From Adiantum capillus-veneris (Eukaryota > Streptophyta > Polypodiopsida > Polypodiales > Pteridaceae), in the NCBI GenBank assembly GCA_014529385.2, contig CM043965.1:12078412-12142411 (forward strand): a stretch of 64,000 bases of DNA. Reading direction: 5' to 3'. This document shows, piece by piece, positions 12,212 through 22,100 of the stretch (the first letter of the stretch is position 1; every line of letters begins with the position of its first letter). The notes under the pieces were generated by a model. It was not told the origin of the DNA. It searched no databases and was given only the letters and a program-made list of their open reading frames with translations. A program made the translations under genes and the position numbers.

Positions 12212-12235
12212 AGACATCCTACGCGTAGGATGTCT
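12212..12235. repeat. 24-bp perfect palindrome, copy 4
   Basis: Identical to the copy at 11380. A half site TAGGATGTCT lies upstream at 12065-12074, and another (ACGTAGGATGTCT) lies in the gypsy-A LTR at 13136-13148. Confidence 0.95.
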
Positions 12236-12766
12236 CCTGGCTTGAAATTAATTTCTTTTCCTGACAGAAATGCTCGTGATGCTCTGCAGCTCTATCTGAA
12301 ACACTCACAGTAACTTTTGGACTTCACTTAGGCTTTCAAACACACTTTTGCATCTTTTTACCTCTTTTACAAACTTGTGATGAATTTACCAAGCAAGTAT
12401 ACATTCATGAAGTGCTTTAGATCCTGAATCATGATGTCCTACTTACTCTACTCCTACTCATCATATGAAATGGTGATAATGGTGTTTTGGTTGCTTTCTG
12501 GCCTCTCCGGACTCTCAAGCTCTCCTCTCACCGCTTCTACCACTCCAACTCCTACTCAAGAACTCAACTAATACCTAAAACTATCTTAGTCTACCTAAAT
12601 CTACCTAAGTCGAAGGATCTAGGCCAGACACACGCTTCCTAGACTCCCTCTAAGACCTAGAGAGTCCTCCACCCTCTGATCCTATCTAAATGCATAACGA
12701 GACTCTTGGCAAGCCAAAAATCCCTATCCTCAAGGACTAGTCTCTATCACCTACCTAAGGTTTTCA

Positions 12767-12784
12767 TCCCCGACAACGGCGCCA
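12767..12784 (-). promoter_or_regulatory. Gypsy-A primer-binding site
   Basis: Minus-strand TGGCGCCGTTGTCGGGGA, one base after the LTR end. This TGGCGCCGTTGCCGGGGA-like site is common in plant Ty3/gypsy elements. Confidence 0.85.
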
Positions 12785-12785
12785 A

Positions 12786-13719
12786 TGTTGGACGGATACG
12801 GCGCGACGGACGTCAGCACAGCGAGAACTCACCTAACAAGATTTGTCAGCTAAGGACGAAGCTCGACCCACAGGCGCGTGGAAGCAAGTATAAGGTGTCA
12901 GCTTACACTCGACCGACTCCTAACTAATTCCTACAGAGGTCTCTACCCAATGTCTAAGTCACAGCCTTCAAGAGTGCATAAGAGGAATCTTCCTACAACG
13001 CTTTCTAGAGCCGAACACCCATCAAACAATCTCAAAACACCACAGAACTTGAAGGAAACCCTACTAACACCAATAGGTCGCTCTTCCTAAGGTCTATGAA
13101 CCAAAATCCCAACCCAAAATACGCCATGCAAAATCACGTAGGATGTCTGGCCGAAATTTACAGGTCTTCGTTTCCGAAATCTAAAGTGTTTAATGTGTAG
13201 CTCTACTCAATGTGAACGCGTGGATATGCTGCAATGTAAAATCGGACAATGTATGCTCACCAAATCACCAGATGAAGCTCGTAGAAGGAGCTCGCAAAAC
13301 CGGACCGTACGCACGCAATGTAGGTATTGGCATGTAGCTCTCGTCGGGGGCAACACGCTGCACTTCTCCGCACTCGATTTCGACCACCGGTGCACACATA
13401 GCGTCAAGATGAAGCTAACACTCTCTCTCGTACACAGTACGCTCACTCACAGACTTCAAAATTTCTTTTTAAAAATGACAAAAGGTTTTTCATTAAGGTC
13501 AAAAAGTGGTATATATACCTTACAATTCTCAAACCCTAAAGTTCCAAATCAACCATCTACTCAATCTAACTATCAGAACTGGGATACAATCTGGAAACTT
13601 CTGTAAGCCCCAATATTTACAAGGTGAAATGTCGAGTTTTCTCAATAAATGAATAATTACCAAAAAAATGATAATCTGTCGAGAAGTCAGTTTCCGTAGG
13701 GTGTGTCCAGCTTCTAACA
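12786..13719 (-). repeat. Gypsy-A 5' LTR
   Basis: Bounded on the minus strand by TGTTAGAAG (13719) and ...CCAACA next to the primer-binding site. A TATA-like stretch TATATATA lies at 13510-13517. Only one LTR is visible. The outer boundary is set where homology to the neighbouring element's second LTR begins (13720 matches about 18133), so it is well supported on that side. Confidence 0.75.
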
Positions 13720-14291
13720 CCTTGGAGACGAGCAAAGAAGAAAGGGAGGAAGGGGTGAAAGACGACACCAAAAATCGGTAACGACAGCTTCTCCTTCAAA
13801 GAAAAACACCATGTAAAAACCCCATAAACCGCGCTCTACGCTGCACCATGGCCATCGCCAATCCGTACAGAGAGGCCCCCACCTCCCTCGCCACTCGACT
13901 TTGTCGACACACGCTTCGATGAGAAAATTCACCCCTAGTTTCGCATCGAAAATAGCCTTTTCTCTTGGAAGCCCTCGTTGGCTCGTTTCTACAAGACCCT
14001 TGCTGTACCGAGCCGTTTCACGACCAAAGCTTCACCATGGCGTGCCAACTTTGATCGCCCAACGCACGAAAAACCTCTTCTCTTTCTCTTCCTCCTTCTC
14101 CCTAAACTCAAAGAAAAACCCAAAATCCAACCCAGCTCGAAAAAACGCTCCTTCCTTTTTTTTCCTTCCTCTCCTTTTTTAGTATAAGAAAAAAGTTTCC
14201 TTCTTTGGTAGAAAGGAGCCAAAACGTTGTTTTTATAAACCTATTAATTAATTAGTTTTGTTTTTTTTTGGGGGTTTTGTTGTGGGTTTGG

Positions 14292-14407
14292 GGGTGGGGG
14301 GGGGGGGGACAAAAGGAAAAGGGAGGGGTGGGGAAAAAAAGGAAAGGGTACGCGGCTAAGGTTGTTTTGTTTTTTTGGGGGCGGGGGGGGGGGGGGGGGG
14401 GGGGGGG
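14292..14407. repeat. Poly-G tracts
   Basis: Two long G runs (around 14297-14308 and 14382-14407, the second more than 20 G) in a G/T-rich stretch. They are candidates for quadruplex structure, or for an expanded homopolymer whose exact length may be a sequencing artefact. Absent from the partner LTR. Confidence 0.7.
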
Positions 14408-14449
14408 TTGTTTTTTTTAGTGCTTAAGGGGAAACCATAGGGTAGCACC

Positions 14450-14530
14450 TGTGTATAGCCTAGTGGTTAAGCTTGGGTCTTAAATCTCATACGTGCTGAG
14501 CTCAAATCATGTCCATTAGCAATGGTTTTA
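14450..14530 (+). ncRNA. Possible tRNA-derived SINE head
   Basis: TAGCCTAGTGGTTAAGC (14456-14472) fits a pol III A box, and GAGCTCAAATC (14498-14508) is a degenerate B box at tRNA-like spacing. It lies inside sequence present in only one of two otherwise homologous LTRs, as expected for an inserted SINE. The 3' end and target duplications were not resolved. Confidence 0.35.
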
Positions 14531-14822
14531 AATCGTGGGTTGATTGGAGATGCTAGTTGGAAATGTTGAAGCATCCTGGGGAGATTGGGAGATTTTGTGT
14601 AATGAAAAGGTTGACCCCTTAGCTTTGGCAGGTCAACCTTAGCCAGCAGGCCTGGCGCCAGTGCCTCTCTGGGATTTCTTTTGTGAGTTTAAGTCCTTTT
14701 GCTTTTGAGCAAACTATACCAAAGCTAAGGGGTCAAACTTTTTCCTTTTGAGCTTATAGCCAAGGGGTTTTTTAGGCACGGTTTCCCCACACCATCGGTG
14801 TTCCTACGTGCACGAGTTTGTT

Positions 14823-14912
14823 GAAAAGGTTGACCCCTTAGCTTTTTCTTTTGTGAGTTTAAGTCCTTTTGCTTTTGAGCAAACTCTACCAAAGCTAAGG
14901 GGTCAACCTTTT
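14823..14912. repeat. Foldback repeat in TR-GAG LTR
   Basis: Arms AAAAGGTTGACCCCTTAGCT and AGCTAAGGGGTCAACCTTTT flank about 45 bp. A second, less perfect pair is at 14603-14627 and 14717-14741. In the right LTR only one arm remains, near 18697-18716. Confidence 0.75.
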
Positions 14913-15917
14913 TCCTTTTGAGCTTATAGCCAAGGGGTTGTTTAGGCATGGTTTCCCCACATCGTCGGTGTTCTTACGTGCACGAGTTTGTTGAACCCCC
15001 TTCTCTCCGAGCCACATCTCTCGAGAACTTTTTCCGCATTCGGAACATTCCACATCCTTTCACCGCAAGTCGCACAATTGGAAGAAAATCAAGCTTGCCC
15101 CCTTCTTCTGCGGTGATTGTCTGTCCACTTGAAGTGGTCGCATCTCGATGCCCCTAACTCCGATCGGCAAGCCACAAATTTCGGCTGACTCCCCACATTG
15201 CATGACATTTTCCAGAATCTTGGCGAGCCCTAAAAACATGCTTGTCGACGAGCCTACCAACGTGGCCCGGTGAGCACGTACCCGACCCCCTGCAAATATT
15301 CCTCATGCCATAACTTGCCCGTCTGAGCTCCGAATGACGAACCGAAAAGACCGGCATGATCGGAAGCTCGAGCTTTACACGCGTATTCGTTGATCCAAGT
15401 TTTGGCCACCTGTCCGTATGTGCCCTGCCCGTCGGGACCTACGAAGCCTTCCAACTTCGGACTTGCATATTTTTTACACCGAAGCCCCGTTTGATGAGCC
15501 GTGTGGACGACCTTCTAGAGCATCTCAAATACCACATTGCGGGACACATTTTTCTGCATTTTGAACACCTTGATTTTCCGTCATCATTATCCCACTTTGG
15601 AGGCCGCCCTGGCCTTAAAATCCCCTTTAAGCACGCATTTCCGCTGCCACTCTCTTGCCTAGGGCCTTCATATCTGCTTTAGCCTTTTGCCATGCGCCTC
15701 TCAGCATACACATCATTGCATTGCACACTTCCTAGCACAGACCAACTTTGGTTGCTCCATCATTGCCCATCCCCTAGTTGAACATTTATGTTCAACCACA
15801 AACAGGCTTATTGTACTAGAAACTATAAAAATTGTCCCACCAAAACAAACTCTTTGTACACCGCAAAACCACCTAACATATGTACAAAAGCTGACACCTT
15901 CTACCCGCTGCCTTTGT

Positions 15918-16349
15918 TCATGCGGGTTGCCCAACCTCCTGCTTTACCTGCCATAATCCATCGGGATCAAACACCTGGTATTGATCCCGTCCATCCACCT
16001 GTAACATGCTCACATATTGCCGCACCAAGGCATCTAGCCAACAATCCACATAAGTTGTTCTCTCCATGCTTCCATTGCTCCAAGCATCCATAGGCATACT
16101 GTCCACTTCCCAAAAAACACCACCAAAAGCATCACGACTCTCCGAGTGTACATCATCATTCACATTGAGCATACCATGCCCTCCCTCCCAGCCACATAAC
16201 GCAAGATCCTCCTCAAGCAAATCTTGTACCTGCTCGACAGCCCACTGCACAGCTTCTTTTATCAACATACCCATCAACCACCACTCACAAACCCCTTTAG
16301 AAAGTTTGGACACAATCTGGGTATCCGCATCACTGGCCACAGAGTGCAC
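15918..16349 (-). CDS. TR-GAG internal frame, unknown product
   Basis: An open frame of 143 residues downstream of gag in the element's own orientation. It is acidic, Trp-rich, with a segment WAVEQVQDLLEEDL near residues 36-49. Near its C-terminus it has YQVFDPDGLW. I recognise no family. Its place after gag and its orientation suggest part of the element's original coding region, possibly a C-terminal gag extension. It could also be chance openness in a decaying element. Confidence 0.35.
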   Translation of the reverse strand: MHSVASDADTQIVSKLSKGVCEWWLMGMLIKEAVQWAVEQVQDLLEEDLALCGWEGGHGMLNVNDDVHSESRDAFGGVFWEVDSMPMDAWSNGSMERTTYVDCWLDALVRQYVSMLQVDGRDQYQVFDPDGLWQVKQEVGQPA

Positions 16350-16548
16350 TTACTGCATAGGAATTACCTCTAACTTTGACTCCGCTCTGCCCTTCTCACT
16401 TGTCATGAACTCAATTCCAGCATCGTCGAGCTCTTCCTCGTCAATTGGCCCTTCAGGTCAATAAGCACCACTTGCTTGTCCGCTTCAACCACCTACTCTT
16501 CTACTGCTGCATCATCAACCTCTGTCAAGGAAGAGAGAAACTTGCTCT

Positions 16549-16944
16549 CTACCGCATCCTGTCACCTGCTCCACGCCTTCTAGCAAAACTTTGCACTTGC
16601 TTCACCACTATGGCATATTCCATAGCTAGCTTCATCAACATGGCCATTAGCATGGCACTGCACGCCAGTTTTACCTGCACATCATCACATGTAGGCCTAG
16701 ACTGCTCCACTTGGTCTTCACTAAGCACTTTGGCTTGCACTTCATGCTGCTCCTCGCACATATTCACTGCCTCCCCACTCACATGCAAGAGGTCGAACTC
16801 ATCATACCTGGATTGGGATGATTCGGTCTCCCAACTCGTATCTACGTCCATAGAGGTACTGTCACTCGACCCAGTCTCCTCTTTGATTTCAAGCTCGGGA
16901 ATCTCCTCTAGCTTCACCACTTCAACCTCATCTGCAAACCGCAC
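16549..16944 (-). CDS. TR-GAG acidic internal frame, unknown product
   Basis: 131 residues, strongly acidic and serine-rich in the first half (EEIPELEIKEETGSSDSTS), then helical with repeated Met/Leu/Ala. It lies between the gag relic and the frame at 16349-15918 on the same strand. The composition resembles the low-complexity linker behind gag in Ty3/gypsy elements. No catalytic motif is visible. Inference only. Confidence 0.35.
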   Translation of the reverse strand: MRFADEVEVVKLEEIPELEIKEETGSSDSTSMDVDTSWETESSQSRYDEFDLLHVSGEAVNMCEEQHEVQAKVLSEDQVEQSRPTCDDVQVKLACSAMLMAMLMKLAMEYAIVVKQVQSFARRRGAGDRMR

Positions 16945-17030
16945 TCTAGTGCTCTTTACCGCACTTTAATGGAGCTTCAACAGCCGCTCTTGAATTTGAA
17001 CATCACATCCTTTGTCCACTCTGGAACCAC

Positions 17031-17600
17031 CTACATATCCTCCACAACTGGAAATGCTCTAGCCGGCATCTTTGGCATAGAAACCATCCTATCTCTTTGT
17101 AGCCAAAAAACCCTTGGTTCTTCTGGCACCTGCACTTCACTTTGTACCACCTTTGGCTCGGCTACCAGTGCATCACACTGTTTTGGCATCACTGCATTTG
17201 GCAGACCTTGCCTAGCCTCTCGCTTCTTTAAAATCTTCTTAGTTCGCCCTCTCGCTAGAGCTATTGCCTCTTTATACGACATTGGACCATCTATTTCCAC
17301 CTTATCTCGCACTTCTTCATGCAGGCAATCCATGAACTTACAAAATTTCAAAAAACTGGCATTTTTTGCAGCAGTTACCTTAATTCACTTTTCCCAAAGG
17401 GCTTCGAACTCCCACTCAAACGCTTGAAAATCTCCCTCCAAGATGTGTTTTAACCTGTCCAGCTTTCTCTTTACTTCATCCAACTGTGCATCTGCTACAT
17501 ATTTGCTTCAAAAAACCTCTTCCAGTGCTTCATGATCCATCTTTTTCTCATTAGGCAGGCCATCGAACCATAGCTCGCTTTACCACGAACTAGGAGAGGA
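17031..17600 (-). pseudogene. TR-GAG gag-like protein, degenerate
   Basis: The frame 17351-17031 (106 residues) begins FCKFMDCLHEEVRDKVEIDG and continues with YKEAIALARGRTKKILKKRE, the C-terminal capsid pattern of Ty3/gypsy gag. Upstream on the same strand (to about 17600), translation interrupted by stops gives DGLPNEKKMDHEALEEVF and then EFEALWEK. These align in order with the gypsy-E gag segments WYNALP..W..LKSAFKRRF and LWERW. A stop splits the two halves. This is a relic of a capsid protein related to that of gypsy-E. Confidence 0.6.
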
Positions 17601-17812
17601 AACACCTATACTGCACCTTCTTCCCTCGACAATCCGCTTTCCAGCACGAACAACCCATAGTCTTGGAGCAGGTTCCCGTATCTTCGACCCCAGTGAAAAT
17701 GGAAAATCCCGTCCAAGCCATTACTTCTCTAGCAGCACCTGCTCTTCAAAGGCCGCACCTTTGGCATCACCAAAGTCATCGTTTTGTCTTCAAACAGGAG
17801 CATCAGTGTGCT

Positions 17813-17829
17813 CCTCAGTGGGGGCACAA
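17813..17829 (-). promoter_or_regulatory. TR-GAG primer-binding site
   Basis: Minus-strand TTGTGCCCCCACTGAGG, 15 of 17 bases identical to the gypsy-E site TGGTGCCCCCACTAAGG, four bases from the LTR edge. Confidence 0.6.
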
Positions 17830-17833
17830 GAAG

Positions 17834-19547
17834 ATGGAGACGGGGAATGGGGAACACACCCAACACACACACACAATGGTCCCTATATAGCTCACGGTAT
17901 TCACAGCACCCCTGTCCTCTCGAAAACACCTTCAAAACAAGCAACTCACACTAACAGAGCCTCCCCTACACTTCACCCAACACACAAACACTCTGCACAA
18001 TCCTCAGACAGCTACCACACTAATCTTGCCCGCTTCTCGCACTTCCACAATTCAACACCTCTCTCTCTTTCTCTCTCTCACACATAGGGAGCCCGGGGGG
18101 GCACACACGCTCACACACACCAACATCACACACCTTGGAGACGAGCAAACAAGAAAGGGAGGAAGGGTGAAAGACGACACCAAAAATCGGCAACGACAAC
18201 TTCTCCTTCAAAGAAAAACACCATGTACAAACCCCATAAACCGCGCTCTACGCTGCACCATGGCCATCACCAATCCGTACAGAGGGGCTTCCACCTCCCT
18301 CGCCACTCGACTCCGTCGGCACACGCCTCAATGAGAAAATTCACCCCTGGCTTCGCATCAAAAATAGCCTTTCTCTTTTTAAGCCCTCGCTGGCTTCTTT
18401 CAGCAAGGCCCTTGCTATTTCGAGCCGCTTCACGGCCGAAGCTTCACCATGGCGTGCCAACTTTGATCGCCCTTTGCACGAAAAACCTCTTCTCTTTCTC
18501 TTCCACCTCCTCCCCAAACTCAAAGCAAAACCCAAAATCCAACCCAGCTCTAAAAACGCTCCTTCCCTTTTTTTCCTTCCTCTCCTTTTTTTAGGCTAAG
18601 AAAAAAGTTTCCTTCTTTGGCAGTAGTGCCTAGCGCCACGGCCTTTGGATTTCTTTTGTGAGTTTAAGTCCTTTTGCTTTTGAGCAAACTCCACCAAAGC
18701 TAAGGGGTCAACCTTTTCCCTTTTGAACTTATAGCCAAGGGGGTTTTTAGTCATGGTTTCCCCACACCGTCGGTGCTCCTACGTGCACGAGTTTGTTGAA
18801 CCCCCTTCTCTCCAAGCCACACCTCTCGATATTTGGAACATTCCACATCCTTCCACTGCAAGTCGCACAATTGGAAAAAAATCAAGCTTGCCCCCTTCTT
18901 CTGTCGTGATTGTCTGTCCACTTAAAGTGGGCGCATCTCGATGCCCCTGACTCCGATCGGCAAGCCACAAATTTCGGTCGACTCCCCACATTGCATGCCA
19001 TTTTTCAGAATCTTGGCAAGCCTTAGAAACATGCTAACGACGAGCCTACCTACATGGCCCGGTGAGCACATACCCGACCCCCTGCAAATATTCCTCAGGC
19101 CATAACTTGCCCGTCTAAGGTCCGAATGTCGAACCAAAAAGACCGGCATGATTGACAACTCAAGCTTTACACGCGTATCCACTGATCCCAGTTTTGGCCA
19201 CCTGTCCGTACCTGCCGGTCGGGATGTGCAAAGCCTTCTAACTTTAGACTGGCATATCTTTCACACCGAACCCCTTTTGACAAGCCGTCTGGATGACCTT
19301 CTAGAGCATCTCGAATACCACATTGCGGGACATATTTTTTGCATTTTGAACACCTTGCTTTTTCGTCATCATTATCCCACTTTGGAGGCCCCCCTGGCCT
19401 AAAAAATCCCTTTAAGCACGCATTTTCGCTGCCACTCTCCTGTCCAGGGTCTTCATACCTGCTTTAGCCTTTTGCCATGCGCCTATCAGCATACACATCA
19501 TTGCATTGCACATTTCCTAGCACATACCAACTTTGGTTGCACCATCG
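17834..19547 (-). repeat. TR-GAG right (5') LTR
   Basis: About 1.7 kb. The part from 18133 on matches 13720-15762; the inner ~300 bp (17834-18132) are (CT/CA)-rich, with no partner in the truncated left LTR. The outer edge ACCATCG (19547) corresponds to TCCATCA at 15762. The inner edge TGGAGACGGGG is set by the primer-binding site and is approximate. Confidence 0.65.
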
Positions 19548-20314
19548 TGTTGCAGGCAAGATAAAACACAGCAGGAGAAAGCAAAATAAAACGCATGATA
19601 TTGAAGGGGCCTGAGAGTGTTGCACAAAAGATTAATTAAAGCTACATAGCGTCTCACCCTTTCAATTCTGGGTGCCCAATATTTGGTGCCTCGTGCGTGT
19701 GTTGAGGTGGGGAGACGGGCGGGGTTGAGCATTGGAGGCAATTGTTAACATCAAGATCATCAACCAATCGGCCAAGTCACTTTTCATGCCAACTCAACGG
19801 AAACATTAGGACCAGCCTGCTCGGTGTGTAAAACCAAAAAGGGGATAGGCAAGCGCTTCATAGTATGTAAACACTCTAAAATTCGGTTGGAGAGGGAACT
19901 TGGGATTTGTGCATGGGATTTTGAAGAGGGTAGGTGAAATTCGGTTGTCATTACTATGCACGATTGACTTAAAATCTTAAAACTCAAAGAAGGCTCGTTT
20001 TTTCAGTGTTTTTTTAAAATTAAAGACAAATCGTTTTTTTAGTGTTTTTAAAACTAAAAGCAAGCTCTTTTTTTAGATACTTTATAGTTTATGCTGTAAA
20101 TATTTTATATAGTGAATTATTTTTATTATAATATATTTTATAAAGCTATGATTATTGTTCTTGGGAACACAAACGTGCAATCCTCCTGGTGGCTTGTGGC
20201 TATGAATAGGATTTTTAACATATCTGTTTATTCTATTTACACCCGTTGTATCAATCAGAACCATGCCACTGCTTTCTAATATTTCTTACCTTCTGTTGAG
20301 CACATTGTTAAACC
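19548..20314. other. No recognised feature
   Basis: AT-rich DNA between the TR-GAG element and the next gene relic, with repeated TTTTTTAGTGTTTT-like stretches near 20000-20070. No coding frame or repeat boundary is convincing. Confidence 0.5.
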
Positions 20315-21295
20315 ATGGGGAGATGCATTATAGTTTTTGGTCCATGGTGTGGACAGAAGCTAGTGCTTATGTTTGATACCAATATTTGTTCTTTAACAAT
20401 TGCTTCTTTGCAAGAACATTTTGAACTTTGTAATGCTAATTTTTGTCTTCGTCCATTAACATTGTCTGGACCACAAGTCAAGGTGGAAGCTATTATATCA
20501 TGAGATGGTGAACAAACTTTTATGCTTGATCATGAGCAGCACCAATTCTACAAGGTGGATATGAGAAGTGAGGATCAAATTGAGGCTAGCATTTGCAAAG
20601 TTTCTCAAGACAAGAAAGACAAGAAAGTGCCTCTCTCAGAGATCGATGCGAGTGTGATTGAGACGATAAAGTGCATGCTATTGCAAAGAAATTTATATAT
20701 TGTGCTCCATCAAGCCAAGAAAGTGGTCTCCTACTGCTGAGCTCCCATGTCATTATGATGGGTATATTGCTTTTGAATTATTGCCAACTGGTCATTCTTC
20801 AGGTATAAGTGGTATGGAGCAAAGACATGATAGTCACATGTGGACAAAGTATGTTACTTGTAGTAGTGATAGTTTTGATGGTGTTGTCACATTCAGTAGA
20901 TGCTTTAGGCCTTTGCTTTGCATCAACATTGATTTTCCATTTTATTTGCACTCAAATATGTCCAATGAGTCTCAATGGCGAGGTCATCTTGTCAAATCTA
21001 GTCCTAAAGGATTGATCTCTTCTCAGTATGGCACACTAGTATGCACTCATTGTGGAAAAATTTCCGATTGTGTTTCTACATGTCCTGCAATTATTTACTA
21101 CTGTTTGCCTAGAGATAAGCATAATTGTACTAGGTATGCTTTGCATCTTGCAGAACATAATCATCCATGTGCAGAAGGGAGGAGTAAGATGGTTAAAAGT
21201 CACATAGATGGAGATCCTTTGGTGACTGCAAAACAATCCTTTGGCCACCACTCATGATCTTATCATGGAAAAGCTTAGTAGAGCAGGTTCAACAG

Positions 21296-22038
21296 TGTTA
21301 GGAAATAAGACGTAGCTAAATAGATAATTAAGTAGATTACTTAATGGAGAGAGAGAGATTTACATACACGAGATTATAGAGTATAGAGAGAGAGAGAGTA
21401 CACACGATATACGTGGTTCCCCCAATGTGGGCTACATCCACAGGAAAGCAGCCACTCAATGGCTTTAGTACTTCAAAAAAGAAGTAGTTTACAAAGGGAT
21501 TATACCCTTTTGGAGCTCCCGCCTTGCTTCACTCTCACCACCTCACACCCACCTTGTTGCAACAACTTCACACTATAAAATGTTTGTAGAAATGGCCTCC
21601 TTTTATAGGCCAAAAGGGCTGCCCTCTCTTATGAGAGGCATCCATGTGTAGCCGCCCTTTTGTGACTAAGTCCAAATCGGACCCTTCAATCCGCCCATGT
21701 GTGGCCACCCTTGTGTAGACAAATTCGCTTTTGAATTCGGCCACCAGCCATTGACTTGCGACCACCGGCCAACCGACCGATCGTTTTCTGACCACTTTCC
21801 GGCCGTCGGCCGGCCATAATATTTCGACGAGCGAAAAGGAATATTCCGATGAAGGAAAAAAAAAGTTGCCACTGATTTTTGGCCGCCCGTGAAAATTTTG
21901 GTTTTCGGTGAGTGATTTTTATTTTTGGTGAGTGATTTTCCTTCACGCACGATGGCTTCTCCTCATAATGGGGGCCTTACAAATGTGCGCTTTTACCACA
22001 GAAAATTACAAGGGGTAAATCAGGCTCCATACTTAACA
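21296..22038 (-). repeat. Copia-B 3' LTR
   Basis: 743 bp, partner of 26052-26804. Contains (GA)n runs near 21341-21398, GGAATATTCC-type palindromes and a U3 segment related to that of copia-A. Confidence 0.9.
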
Positions 22039-22050
22039 ATCTTCCACTTG
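22039..22050 (-). promoter_or_regulatory. Copia-B polypurine tract
   Basis: Minus-strand AAGTGGAAGAT immediately before the 3' LTR. Confidence 0.75.
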
Positions 22051-22100
22051 GAGACTGATCTCCAAACCAAACGTGTGAGACTGCTTTCCATCCTGGCTTC

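Larger units (their letters stand above)
10969..12766 (-). other. Gypsy-A untranslated leader containing palindrome modules
   Basis: About 1.8 kb between the gag start and the primer-binding site without a coding frame on either strand. It is built of diverged modules of roughly 125-160 bp. Flanking words such as CCCTTGA and GGTATGCT recur near the palindromes, while the 24-bp palindrome itself is invariant in four of them. Long leaders are usual in plant gypsy elements and would hold packaging or dimerisation signals. Confidence 0.6.
1..13719 (-). mobile_element. Gypsy-A: Ty3/gypsy LTR retrotransposon, left part outside window, split by copia-A
   Basis: On the minus strand the parts run right to left: an LTR (12786-13719), a TGGCGCC-type primer-binding site, a 1.8-kb leader, gag (10968 to 2700, interrupted by copia-A at 5053-10724), and a retropepsin (1437-292) whose frame continues to the left edge. 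Reverse transcriptase, integrase and the other LTR must lie beyond position 1. Gag and protease carry several stops and frameshifts, so the copy is inactive. The right LTR abuts a truncated LTR of another element at 13719/13720, so gypsy-A inserted into that LTR. The target duplication would be CCTTG (13720-13724), but its other copy is outside the window. Confidence 0.85.
13720..15762 (-). repeat. TR-GAG left (3') LTR, truncated
   Basis: Homologous to 18133-19547. Its outer ~300 bp are missing because gypsy-A sits at 13719. It carries an extra insertion (about 14216-14660) with a G-rich tract and a tRNA-like SINE candidate, and a tandem duplication of about 150 bp (14670-14825 and 14850-14997). 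The inner end is TCCATCA at 15762. Confidence 0.75.
13720..19547 (-). mobile_element. TR-GAG: non-autonomous gag-only LTR element
   Basis: Long direct repeats (13720-15762, truncated by gypsy-A, and 17834-19547) flank only about 2.1 kb. On the minus strand both repeats start TGATGG-like (one shows CGATGG). A polypurine stretch AGGGGATGGG lies next to the left LTR (15767-15776), and a primer-binding-like site next to the right LTR. The internal part has a degenerate gag and two acidic frames but no protease, integrase or reverse transcriptase motifs. This fits a terminal-repeat element that needs a partner's enzymes, or an internally deleted copy. Confidence 0.7.

Noticed and set aside
15788-17427. 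Plus-strand frames over the TR-GAG internal region
   Set aside because: Ser/Cys/Thr-rich translations opposite to the gag relic; the primer-binding site and polypurine tract show that the element is minus-oriented.
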